Assembly (NCBI GenBank): GCA_022226955.1 | Contig: CP092079.1 | Span: forward strand, 2,151,477 to 2,215,476 | Length of the DNA: 64,000 bases | Direction of reading: 5' to 3' | Source of the DNA: Nitrospira sp. | Lineage (GTDB): Bacteria > Nitrospirota > Nitrospiria > Nitrospirales > Nitrospiraceae | In this document: piece by piece, positions 24,217 through 32,549 of the stretch | Layout of the letters: each line of letters opens with the position of its first letter | Numbering within the stretch: the stretch's first letter is position 1 | Notes under the pieces: model-generated | What the model was told of the DNA's origin: nothing | Seen by the model: only the letters and a program-made list of their open reading frames with translations | Databases searched by the model: none | Translations under genes and position numbers: made by a program

Positions 24217-25728
24217 GTGAAGCTTCAGCCGACGCCACAGATTAGTAGGAGCCTGCTCGCCTCGGTCTGGTTCCTGATGCTGCTCGCTGCCTGTACGCAG
24301 GATGGAGGCAGTTCAGCGTCCCCGGCTCCCTCGTCCGCCCCGCCTCCGGTGGCTGGAAATCCCGCAACCGTTACGCTGGCCAGCCCAGCGCAGGGCGCCA
24401 CGGTCCCGGTCGGCTCCGTCACAGTCTCGTTCACGACGCAGTCTTTCACGATCGGTGCGCCAGGGCAGCCGCATCTGCAGTTCTATTTAGACAACGATCC
24501 GGTTCCGTACAGATTCTACAGTGGCGCGGGAATCGACGGCAGCAACGGCGTGCTCTATAACGGCGCGCATACGCATGTCGTCCATTGGAAGTCGGCGGCG
24601 GCGTTCGACATCTTCGGCTTGTCCTCAGCGAGCCATACGGTTCGCGTCATCCTTGCCGATCACAATAACAATGAACTGACAAATGCCGAAGCGACGGCAA
24701 CCCTTGCCTTCTCAGTCAGCCAGCCGCCGGCCGGCGACTTGACGCTCCAGCCGGTTCTGTCTGGCCTGAACTTTCCCGTCGGCCTTTCACGGGCGCCGGA
24801 TGGCCGCGTGTTCTTCAACGAGCGCCTGACGGGGAAGATCCGCATCATCGATCAAGCCTGGCAGCTGGTCCCGACGGAGTTTTGCAATGTCGCGGTGGCT
24901 ACGAGCGGAGAACAGGGTCTGCTCGGACTGACGTTCGACCCGGACTTTGCAACGAACCATTTCGTGTACGTCTATTATTCGGCCTCCAGCCCCCTGCGCA
25001 ATCGGGTGGTTCGGTACAACGAGTCCGGCGGGTCTTGCGCGAATCAGCAGATCATTCTCGACAATCTGCCGGCCAGTACCAATCACAACGGTGGGATCAT
25101 TCAGTTCGGGCCGGATGGAAAGCTCTATGTGGTCATCGGCGACGCGGAAAATACGGCGAATGCGCAGAGCCTGACCTCTCTGGCTGGAAAAATCCTCCGG
25201 GTGAATCCCGACGGCAGCGCGCCTTCCGACAATCCGTTCTTTTCAAATCCTGACGCCAATGCGAAAAAAGTGTTTAGCCTCGGCCACCGCAACAGCTATG
25301 GGTTCACCTTTCATCCTCACACAGGCCATCTCTGGGAAACCGAGAACGGCCCCGGCGATAACGATGAAATCAATCGCGTTGCGGCGGGAGGGAATTTCGG
25401 CTGGCCGACCGTCGGAGGGATCGCAAACGATTCGAGATTCCTCAATCCGATCCTGGCCTACACGCCGACAATTGCTCCGACCGGGATCATCGCCATCCCT
25501 GAAGATTCCACGGTCTATCCCGCCTCCTACCGGAATAATCTGTTGTTCGCGGCCTGGAACGATGGGCGAATCCGCCGTGTGGTTTTGAGCGGGGCCGACC
25601 TTACGCAATTGGGCAGTACCAGCACGGCCTACAACGGCGGCCAGGGCGGGCTGCTCAGCCTGATGCTCGGAGCCGACGGATATGTCTATGTGTCCAACGC
25701 CGGCGGCATCTTCAAAGTCGTTCCCTAG
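24217..25728 (+). CDS. PQQ-dependent sugar dehydrogenase-like lipoprotein (GSDH family)
   Basis: A signal peptide ending in a lipobox (FLMLLAACTQDG) predicts a lipoprotein in the cell envelope. After a roughly 130-residue N-terminal region of beta-type sequence (GNPATVTLASPAQGATVPVG), the glucose/sorbosone dehydrogenase beta-propeller begins near residue 175 with LQPVLSGLNFPVGLSRAPDG. Family landmarks follow: GEQGLLGLTFDPDFATNHFV, then NHNGGIIQFGPDGKLYVVIG, and GHRNSYGFTFHPHTGHLWET followed by GPGDNDEIN. Such enzymes oxidise aldose sugars using PQQ and calcium. The start is GTG at 24217 after an AAGGTGAAAGAGC site. The fold is clear; the substrate is not, and some members are not sugar oxidases. 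Confidence 0.85.
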   Translation: MKLQPTPQISRSLLASVWFLMLLAACTQDGGSSASPAPSSAPPPVAGNPATVTLASPAQGATVPVGSVTVSFTTQSFTIGAPGQPHLQFYLDNDPVPYRFYSGAGIDGSNGVLYNGAHTHVVHWKSAAAFDIFGLSSASHTVRVILADHNNNELTNAEATATLAFSVSQPPAGDLTLQPVLSGLNFPVGLSRAPDGRVFFNERLTGKIRIIDQAWQLVPTEFCNVAVATSGEQGLLGLTFDPDFATNHFVYVYYSASSPLRNRVVRYNESGGSCANQQIILDNLPASTNHNGGIIQFGPDGKLYVVIGDAENTANAQSLTSLAGKILRVNPDGSAPSDNPFFSNPDANAKKVFSLGHRNSYGFTFHPHTGHLWETENGPGDNDEINRVAAGGNFGWPTVGGIANDSRFLNPILAYTPTIAPTGIIAIPEDSTVYPASYRNNLLFAAWNDGRIRRVVLSGADLTQLGSTSTAYNGGQGGLLSLMLGADGYVYVSNAGGIFKVVP

Positions 25729-25843
25729 CAGCGGCCTATCCACGCAGTCCTACTCCAACAGGTCCCCGAAAACTCCTTGCAGTCTCCTCCTCTGTCTGAG
25801 GTAGAGTGGCGTGAAATAATCCCTTTCTGGAGGCGCGCGACCT

Positions 25844-28800
25844 GTGGCGAAATCTCGCGGTGATTCCAAGCTGGCGGTGGCGGGTGCGTTGACGCTGGTG
25901 CTGGCCGTGGCCGGTGTGCTGTTGGTGAAAGAGCCGCTGCGCAGTTCGCGGCCGGTCGGCACCGGGTTGGAGATGAAACAGAGCACGGGCGAGCAGTTGG
26001 TCCGCGCGCGGCTGTGGGAAGATCCGGTGGCGGCGGTCGAACGGGCGATCCGGGAGGCGGGATCGGCCAAGTCCGCGCCCGCTGCGGAACCGTCGCTGGC
26101 TCAGCGGCTCGGGCCGCTCCGGCAGGTCATTGCCGAACGGGTCAAGAACGGCCAGCGCCTCACCGTCCTGCTGGCGACTACGAGCGGAGGACCCTATGTC
26201 GAAAGCACGGAGTCGCGGCTCCGCGACCGGTATGCGATCGGCACGGCTCTCGGCGTGGCCTGTTATGTGCCGGAGGACGAGAATCATCTCTCGTTCATCG
26301 ACTGGGAACGGCAGAGCCCCGTTCAGGGGCTGCCCTATGAATGGTACCGCTTGAGGAAGACCCGCCATTGCGGGGAAGCTGGCTCGCGTGCCGACAGTGT
26401 GCTGGTTGTCTGGTTGCCGGATGAAGCGCTCAGCCGCGGATTCTTAGCCACCTTAACGTCGCTGTCCCAAGGACTTGTCTGCCAGGAGACGAACAAGGGC
26501 GACTGTGTGCTGGTCGACGGCGCGCGCAAGCTGGTGCGCTTGAATGCGTCCTTGCAGCAGGCGGTCACCTTCAAAATCATCGGCCCCCGCAGCTCCTCGG
26601 CCTATCGGGCGTTGCTGGAGGAAGCCGGAACCATTGACAGCAATCCGCGCGAAGGCCTCGCGGTCTGGCCGAATGCCGACGGGTCGATCGAACTCTACTC
26701 GCCCTGGGCCAGCGCCATGAAAGGGCTGCTGGCCTACGGACTCAAGGCGGAGTCCGGCAAAGGGGCGGCCTGCGCCACCTATGCCGATTGCGAACATGAG
26801 TTTTACCGGCGGCTGGCCGATGCGCATGTGCGGCTGGTCTACGATATCGGTTCGGACGAGCAACAGTTCGAATCGCTGATCGCCGAGCTGGAGCGGCGGC
26901 AGGTCCGGCTTGGCTGGGATGCTGTGATTCTCATCGGCGAGTGGGATTCCTTTTACGGACGGGCCTTGCCTATCGAGTTTCGCGCGGCTGCCTGTGCCAA
27001 GGTGGCGACCTTCACAGAGGAAGATCTGAAACAGATCCTGGTGCCGGCGGACATCAAGCGCCGGTGCTCCAGCATTCCGCAGGCTGTCGACTTGCAGATT
27101 CAACGCCCCGCCGACTACGAATCGCTCACCCTGAACATCTTTCGCTACAGCTATCTCGGCGGGCTGGATGGAGAAGTGCCGGGCGACGACGCGGCGAGAG
27201 CCGCCCGGGCCGCGAAGGCTCCGACTGCCAATCAGGCCGCCGACCTCAATCGGGACCGCCCGGAGGGCACAAGCCAGTTGGACTATGTGCGCGCGCTGGT
27301 CACGCGCATTCAAGAGGAAGGAGAGGGTGCCAGAGCGATCGGCATTCTGGGCACGGACCCCTACGATGCCTTGCTCATCATCAAGGCGCTCAGGCCCGCG
27401 TTTCCCCATGCGATCTTCTTCACCGTGGACCTCGACGCGCGGCATCTTCATCCGAGCGAATACAAATCGGCGCGCAACATGGTGATCGCCTCGCCCTTCG
27501 GGTTGCAGTTGGAAGGGGGGCTTCAGCGCGACGTCCCTCCGTTCAGAAGCAGCTATCAAACCTCCGCGTACTTTGCCGCGCTGCAAGCGGTGGCGCATGT
27601 CACCTGCGAGTCTCCTGGCCATCAGCCGCAGCAGGGGCCCTGCACGTCGGCGTATCACGCGTCGATGACCCCGGACGACCGGCTGTACGACGCGGGGTCC
27701 CATCCGAGGCTGTTTGAGGTGGGCCGGAACGGAGCCGTGGACCTCAGTGTCGTGGCCCAAGAGGGCGTCCGTACGATCCATCCCCTTCGGCTGGATCTTG
27801 CGTATGACGAACAGTACGCGCAGTTGAAGCAAGGAGTCGGGTTCGACAATACGGCTATTGCGGTCGGCGCCCTCATCGTGCTGCTGACCGGCACGATTGT
27901 GGCCTGGAGCAATCAACGGATCTGGCTCTGGATCGCCGGGCACCAAAAATTATTGGGGACGTTGAGCCTTCTCCTCCTGGCCGCCTTCTCGGCATTTGTG
28001 GCCTTCGGCGGCGCGGCGGCGTTGCTGGCCCATCATGACGAAGGAGAGCCGTTTTCCTGGACCGCTGGCGTCAGCATCTGGCCGAGTGAAGTGTTTCGCC
28101 TCTTTGTGGTCATCCTCTGTCTCGTCTTGCTGGCGAAAGGGATGCGCGACCTGATGAAGAACAGCGACCTGATCGGCCAGGACTTTCTGTTTCACGATGA
28201 CTCCGGCCACCAGCGGTTTTCACTCAGAACATTCTGGATCAACCTGAAACGGGTCGCCCATCCGGCCGAGACGATGGCGGCGACGACGGTCGATCAGGCC
28301 TGGTCCTGGTATCGCGAGGCCGGCAAGCCCGCGCAACGCGCGGCGCGGACGGTCATGCTGTTCGTGCTCTATCTCGGCGCCATCTGGTCGTTGAAACAGT
28401 GGGTGCTGGACGACGACATGATCCATCCTTGCAGGGGATACTTGAGTTGTACCGTCGATTGGGTGCTGACGCTCGGCAGTGTCGCGCTAGTGGTGTTGCT
28501 CAATCTGGCGGTCTTCGACGCGGTCATGCTGTGCCGGCGCTGGATCGGTTGGGTGACCGCCTCGACCGGCGGCTGGTCCGACCGGGTGCAAGAGGAATAT
28601 CTCCGCGATTACGGGTTGGGCGAGGCGCAGAAGGCGGAGTTCGCGAAGCTGAAATATCTGGCGGTGGTGGATTTGATCGGGCAGCGGACCGCGGTGGTGA
28701 ACCGCCTGATCCGCTATCCCTTCATTGCGCTGCTGATCATGATCGTCGGCCGGAACGACTATTTCGATATCTGGAATTACCCGCTGGTCCTGCTGCTCTC

Positions 28801-29080
28801 ATGGGCGCTGAATATCCTCTTGGCGCTGCTGGCGGCGCTCCTGCTCTACCAGGCGGCGAGCAAGGCGAAAGCCGCCATGTTGACCGGATTAAGCCGGCAG
28901 ATGGTCCAAGCGCTGGGGACCGGCCAGGATCGCGATGTCCGGATGAAGCAGGTTCAATTCATCATCGACGAAGTCGAAGCCAACGAGCAGGGCGCGTTCG
29001 TGCCGTTCTATCAGCAGCCGGTGGTCGAATCGTCGCTCTACGGCCTCGTTGCCGTGCTGCAATATTTGTATATGAGGTAA
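25844..29080 (+). CDS. Large membrane protein with a periplasmic receptor-like region, function unknown
   Basis: The 1078-residue protein begins with GTG and an N-terminal membrane segment (LAVAGALTLVLAVAGVLLV, about 10-29). A large extracytoplasmic part follows to about residue 660. It contains alternating strand-helix sequence such as AIGILGTDPYDALLIIKALR and FPHAIFFTVDLDARHL, reminiscent of periplasmic ligand-binding (type 1 receptor) folds. The C-terminal third has about seven membrane segments, near 667-687, 705-728, 750-768, 836-851, 874-896, 957-968 and 979-1003. A soluble segment (NSDLIGQDFLFHDDSGHQRF and beyond) lies between the third and fourth. I do not recognise the whole family. 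It precedes two hydrolase genes with a 10-base gap, suggesting an operon. Confidence 0.75.
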   Translation: MAKSRGDSKLAVAGALTLVLAVAGVLLVKEPLRSSRPVGTGLEMKQSTGEQLVRARLWEDPVAAVERAIREAGSAKSAPAAEPSLAQRLGPLRQVIAERVKNGQRLTVLLATTSGGPYVESTESRLRDRYAIGTALGVACYVPEDENHLSFIDWERQSPVQGLPYEWYRLRKTRHCGEAGSRADSVLVVWLPDEALSRGFLATLTSLSQGLVCQETNKGDCVLVDGARKLVRLNASLQQAVTFKIIGPRSSSAYRALLEEAGTIDSNPREGLAVWPNADGSIELYSPWASAMKGLLAYGLKAESGKGAACATYADCEHEFYRRLADAHVRLVYDIGSDEQQFESLIAELERRQVRLGWDAVILIGEWDSFYGRALPIEFRAAACAKVATFTEEDLKQILVPADIKRRCSSIPQAVDLQIQRPADYESLTLNIFRYSYLGGLDGEVPGDDAARAARAAKAPTANQAADLNRDRPEGTSQLDYVRALVTRIQEEGEGARAIGILGTDPYDALLIIKALRPAFPHAIFFTVDLDARHLHPSEYKSARNMVIASPFGLQLEGGLQRDVPPFRSSYQTSAYFAALQAVAHVTCESPGHQPQQGPCTSAYHASMTPDDRLYDAGSHPRLFEVGRNGAVDLSVVAQEGVRTIHPLRLDLAYDEQYAQLKQGVGFDNTAIAVGALIVLLTGTIVAWSNQRIWLWIAGHQKLLGTLSLLLLAAFSAFVAFGGAAALLAHHDEGEPFSWTAGVSIWPSEVFRLFVVILCLVLLAKGMRDLMKNSDLIGQDFLFHDDSGHQRFSLRTFWINLKRVAHPAETMAATTVDQAWSWYREAGKPAQRAARTVMLFVLYLGAIWSLKQWVLDDDMIHPCRGYLSCTVDWVLTLGSVALVVLLNLAVFDAVMLCRRWIGWVTASTGGWSDRVQEEYLRDYGLGEAQKAEFAKLKYLAVVDLIGQRTAVVNRLIRYPFIALLIMIVGRNDYFDIWNYPLVLLLSWALNILLALLAALLLYQAASKAKAAMLTGLSRQMVQALGTGQDRDVRMKQVQFIIDEVEANEQGAFVPFYQQPVVESSLYGLVAVLQYLYMR

Positions 29081-29090
29081 TGGAGTACTC

Positions 29091-29810
29091 ATGCGCGAAG
29101 AACAGATCGGCGGGTTACGGACAAGAATCACCGGCGGTACTGACGGGCAGGGCGGGGGCGCTGGCCCCGTCGTGATTCTGCTGCATGGCTTCGGCGCGCC
29201 GGGCGACGATCTCGTTCCGCTGGCCGAGGTCCTCACGGTGCCGAAGGGCACTAGATTGCTCTTCCCAGAAGGGCCGCTGTCCATGAGTTTTGGCTACGGC
29301 GATGCGCGGGCCTGGTGGCTGATCGACATGGCGCGGCTTGAAGCGGATCGCGCTGCGGGCCGCCTGCGAGATCTATCCGGGGATGTGCCGCGCGGATTGC
29401 AGCCCGCGCGCGAGGCGCTGGAGAATTTTCTGAATCAGCTGCCTCAGGCGTTGTCGGTCGATTTCAAGAAGACCGTCATCGGTGGATTTTCTCAGGGCGC
29501 CATGCTGACCTGCGATACCGTCATGCGCACGACCATTCCATTCGCCGGGCTGGTGCAACTCTCCGGGACTCTGTTAGCGCAGCAAGACTGGCGGCCAACT
29601 GTCAGCAAACGAACGGGCCTGCCGGTCTTCCAGAGTCATGGCACGCTCGACCAGGTCTTGCCCTACGCGATGGCCGAACGGCTGCGCGACGAACTCGGCA
29701 AAGCCGGCCTCTCCGTCGAATGGCATAACTTCCAAGGCGGCCATGAAATTCCGGAGCTGGTGCTGAGACGGCTTGGCCTGTTTCTCATGAACGCACTCAA
29801 TAAAGCATGA
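29091..29810 (+). CDS. Carboxylesterase/phospholipase-like serine hydrolase
   Basis: This 239-residue alpha/beta hydrolase resembles the carboxylesterase 2 (YpfH/acyl-protein-thioesterase-like) group. The oxyanion segment VVILLHGFGAPGDDLVPLAE is at about residues 27-46. The nucleophile elbow is GGFSQGAM (Ser near 145), the acid lies in SHGTLDQVLPYAMAE and the base in GGHEIP near the C-terminus, so the catalytic triad is complete. There is no signal peptide, so it is probably cytoplasmic. A TGGAGTACTC ribosome site precedes the ATG, 10 bases after the membrane protein gene. The next hydrolase overlaps its stop by ATGA. The natural ester substrate is unknown. Confidence 0.85.
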   Translation: MREEQIGGLRTRITGGTDGQGGGAGPVVILLHGFGAPGDDLVPLAEVLTVPKGTRLLFPEGPLSMSFGYGDARAWWLIDMARLEADRAAGRLRDLSGDVPRGLQPAREALENFLNQLPQALSVDFKKTVIGGFSQGAMLTCDTVMRTTIPFAGLVQLSGTLLAQQDWRPTVSKRTGLPVFQSHGTLDQVLPYAMAERLRDELGKAGLSVEWHNFQGGHEIPELVLRRLGLFLMNALNKA

Positions 29811-30559
29811 GCACGCAGCCCTTTCAGTTTCAAGGCATCGACGGCAAGTTGATTCGCGGGGATCGTGCGGATGGCAGAGATCGTCAGGTTCTCTTCATCA
29901 CTGGGTTTCTCTCGAAGCGTTGGGGCAACAAGAGCAAGGCTCTGGCCGATTGGTGCGAGGAGCAGGGCTGGGGATTTTGCTGTTACGACGTGCGCGGGTT
30001 CGGCGAGTCGGAGGGAACGTTCACAGGCTATACGTTGTCCGATTGGATAGCCGATGCGCGACTCGTCGTGAAATCACTCGAAGCCGGGCCGCCAATGACG
30101 ATCGTCGGCAATTCGCTCGGCGGCTGGATTGCCTGGCTAATCGCGCAAGAATTCAATGTTGTAGACCGGCTTATCCTGATCGCGCCGGCGTTCAATATGA
30201 TGGGTGTTCGCGCGAAGCAGATTTCTGTTGAACGACGACAAGCTTGGCAGAGTACCGGCTGGATGCCCTGGGACGACGAACCGTTGCACAGGGATTGGCC
30301 TTTGTCCTGGAAGTGGGTCGAGGAAAGCGAAGCCTATTGGCGGACGACGTTCGACCGGCTCAGGCCGGTGCAGACGACGATTCTGCACGGATTACAGGAT
30401 ACGGTGATCCTGCCCGACGGGAGCCGGGAATTTGTCCGTCGGTTGCAGGACAACGCCCCGGCGTTTCCAATCGATCTCAATCTGATTCCCGGCGACCATC
30501 GACTCAGCAGTCCTGAACAGGTCGAGCGATTTCATCGGTTGGTGCTGGAGCAACCATAA
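29807..30559 (+). CDS. Alpha/beta hydrolase
   Basis: The 250-residue protein has an alpha/beta-hydrolase fold. VLFITGFLSKRWGNKSKAL gives the oxyanion region, CCYDVRGFGESEGTFTGYTL the following strand and loop, TIVGNSLGGWIAWLIA the nucleophile elbow (Ser near 103), GLQDTVILPDGSREFV the acid and PGDHRLSSPEQV the base. It resembles dienelactone-hydrolase or YbfF-like soluble esterases. Its ATG overlaps the stop of the preceding esterase (ATGA, 29807-29810), so the two are translationally coupled. No export signal is visible. The pairing of two different serine hydrolases after a membrane receptor-like protein suggests a shared lipid or ester substrate, but this is inference. Confidence 0.88.
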   Translation: MSTQPFQFQGIDGKLIRGDRADGRDRQVLFITGFLSKRWGNKSKALADWCEEQGWGFCCYDVRGFGESEGTFTGYTLSDWIADARLVVKSLEAGPPMTIVGNSLGGWIAWLIAQEFNVVDRLILIAPAFNMMGVRAKQISVERRQAWQSTGWMPWDDEPLHRDWPLSWKWVEESEAYWRTTFDRLRPVQTTILHGLQDTVILPDGSREFVRRLQDNAPAFPIDLNLIPGDHRLSSPEQVERFHRLVLEQP

Positions 30560-30569
30560 AGGAACAACG

Positions 30570-30737
30570 ATGCTAACCCTGATCCATAAAGAATGCGGTG
30601 GTCCGGCGCTCGACGAGTCGCCGGTCGGCGAAGTCTGCGCCATTCCCGTCAGTCAGTTTCCCTTTACCTGCTTCAGTTGTCTGGAAGAGATTGTGGATGA
30701 ATCGGAAGTGCGGCTCACAGAGGACTTGGGCATTTAG
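30570..30737 (+). CDS. Small four-cysteine protein, possible zinc-binding
   Basis: A 55-residue protein starts at 30570 after an AAAGGAACAACG ribosome site, 10 bases downstream of the hydrolase gene. It begins MLTLIHKECGGPALDES and has FTCFSCLEEIVDESEVRL near its C-terminus. The four cysteines (9, 23, 34 and 37), the last two as CxxC, suggest a small zinc ribbon. The reading frame is well formed and the ribosome site is strong. A homologue search would be needed to establish the family, which I do not recognise. It may be part of the operon with the hydrolases. Confidence 0.6.
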   Translation: MLTLIHKECGGPALDESPVGEVCAIPVSQFPFTCFSCLEEIVDESEVRLTEDLGI

Positions 30738-30760
30738 GACTCTAGAAAAGCGAGGATTTC

Positions 30761-31567
30761 ATGGCATCGTCAGGAGCACATCACAGCGGCCCGGATTCAG
30801 AAGGCCCCGACGTTCCCGAACCGTCCCATGCCGAACGGGCCAGGACGCTCGTCTATCTCCAGCAGACGGGCGGGCTTTCGACGCTCTCGCGCAAACAGCC
30901 TGGCTGGCCTTTTGGGTCGGTGATGCCGTACGGCTTGGACGATCAAGGCCAGCCGAGCTTTCTCGTCAGCACCATGGCGATGCACACGCAGAACCTGCTC
31001 GGCGATCCGCGCGCCAGCCTGCTCATCACGCCGCCGGAGAGTCAACGGGATCCACTGGGTGCGGCGCGTGTGACGCTGATGGGGTCGGTGACGCGGGTAC
31101 CGGACGACGCGAGCGGTCCGGTTCGCGAGCGCTATCTGGCGCGGCATGCCAATGCGGCCTATTGGGTGGACTTTGACGACTTCGGCTTCTTTCACATGGC
31201 GATTGCGGATATTTATTTCGTTGGAGGATTTGGCTCGATGGGCTGGGTCGCGCCCGCCGACTATCTCAAGGCTGCCGTGGATCCGCTAGCGGAGACGGCG
31301 GCGGAACTCGTCCGCGAGATCAACAGTGAGCAGCAAGAGACGCTGCGCTTGCTCGCTCGTGTTTGTGGCCAGCTGGATGCGCAACAGGCGAGCATCACCA
31401 CGATGGATCGGCTGGGCTTTCACTTGCGCGTGAAGACGCCCGACCGAATGCAGGGTGGACGGTTTGCCTTCACTGATTCAGTGCGCAATGCGCAGGAGGC
31501 CCGCGCCGGTCTCGCCGACCTGGCCGCGAAGGCGCGGGCGGGAACTCAGATACTGCACTCTCTGTAA
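30761..31567 (+). CDS. HugZ-like pyridoxamine-5'-phosphate-oxidase-fold protein with DUF2470 domain
   Basis: The 268-residue protein has a flavin-reductase-like split-barrel (PNPOx) domain in its N-terminal two thirds: GGLSTLSRKQPGWPFGSVMP, then LVSTMAMHTQNLLGDPRASL, and GAARVTLMGSVTRVPDD. The C-terminal part (about 185-268), with ETAAELVREINSEQQETLRL and DRLGFHLRVKTPDRMQGGRF, fits DUF2470. This architecture is that of HugZ and related heme-binding or heme-degrading proteins. The conserved heme-ligand His of HugZ could not be confirmed. It is probably cytoplasmic. It follows the small four-Cys gene by 23 bases. A heme- or flavin-related role is inferred from the family. Confidence 0.8.
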   Translation: MASSGAHHSGPDSEGPDVPEPSHAERARTLVYLQQTGGLSTLSRKQPGWPFGSVMPYGLDDQGQPSFLVSTMAMHTQNLLGDPRASLLITPPESQRDPLGAARVTLMGSVTRVPDDASGPVRERYLARHANAAYWVDFDDFGFFHMAIADIYFVGGFGSMGWVAPADYLKAAVDPLAETAAELVREINSEQQETLRLLARVCGQLDAQQASITTMDRLGFHLRVKTPDRMQGGRFAFTDSVRNAQEARAGLADLAAKARAGTQILHSL

Positions 31568-31630
31568 TCGTTCGGATCGTCTCAGTCGTCTTGGCGACCG
31601 CGTCGAAGATGTCGGCGCTCATCGACGGGC

Positions 31631-32359
31631 CTAATTTGACGCAGGAGCGTCCGCCGGACTCGGCGATTTCCCTCCTGCGGCGCGGGTCAGGGTGGCGCGT
31701 AGGCCGGCCGATTCAGGATTGGATACGGTCCGCATCATCAGAATGTCGAGGGGCCTGGCCTCTTTCCCATAATAGGAGCGATTCGATTCATCCCGAACGG
31801 CAATGACGGCGCCTTCGAGCGAGATGCCGCCGAAGAGGCCCTTTGCTCTGGCGAAGGTGACCAGATCCGCGCTCAGCGCCGCCGTGCCGCCCTCGACTCC
31901 GGCGCCAACCGGGCCGGCTGCGATGGAGACGTCGGCTCCAAGCTTGAACGTATTCGAGAGCATGGATTCGACGCCACGTTGCGTCATGGCCAATAGAATA
32001 ATTTCCGAGGCTTGCACTCCGAATTGAAATCCGACGCTAGCGGTCCCCATCGTATAAAAAGCCGGATCGCTCCATTCATCGGTGGCGTTCTTGGCAAGAA
32101 AGACTCCCGTGCCGCCCTCTCCTCCAAAAAAGAACGCGCCTTTCCACATTCGCGGCACAATGAAGACTCCCTTGGCCTCCTTCATATGGTCCCGAAACCA
32201 GGCCATGTTCGAATCGGTCAAGAAGTTTTCCAGTGTCTTGTTCGACCGTTCGACCAGCTCTTTGAGTTCGCTCTCCTCGGAGGCCCTGGCGATGGTCGGC
32301 CCGATCGCTGGTGCGAGCAGCAGGGCGAGGGTAAGAATGAAGAATGGCATCCGGCGCAT
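31631..32359 (-). CDS. SYLF-domain (YSC84-like) exported lipid-binding protein
   Basis: A 242-residue protein with a signal peptide (MRRMPFFILTLALLLAPAIG, cleaved near IARASEE) and a SYLF domain typical of YSC84/Ysc84 proteins. Characteristic segments are AKGVFIVPRMWKGAFFFGGE, then GTGVFLAKNATDEWSDPAFY, then GVQASEIILLAMTQRGVESM and FARAKGLFGGISLEGAVIAV. SYLF domains bind phosphoinositides in eukaryotes; the bacterial role in the periplasm is not settled. The ATG at 32359 has a GGAAGGAGATACGACA ribosome site; an upstream in-frame codon at 32392 is not needed. It is divergent from ettA. Confidence 0.88.
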   Translation of the reverse strand: MRRMPFFILTLALLLAPAIGPTIARASEESELKELVERSNKTLENFLTDSNMAWFRDHMKEAKGVFIVPRMWKGAFFFGGEGGTGVFLAKNATDEWSDPAFYTMGTASVGFQFGVQASEIILLAMTQRGVESMLSNTFKLGADVSIAAGPVGAGVEGGTAALSADLVTFARAKGLFGGISLEGAVIAVRDESNRSYYGKEARPLDILMMRTVSNPESAGLRATLTRAAGGKSPSPADAPASN

Positions 32360-32549
32360 TGTCGTATCTCCTTCCTGGTCCAAAGTCGGCATGGTGAGAT
32401 GTTCAATGCATCATGGCGTTCTCGTTTCGCTGATGCAAGTGCGGCGGCCGGCCGGAGTGCTGTGGCTCGGTTGTGGTCGAAAAGGGTTGTCTGGTAAGGT
32501 GCCCACGTCGCACAGGTGATCGGTCACGACTAGGAGGATGGCAGGGCCC

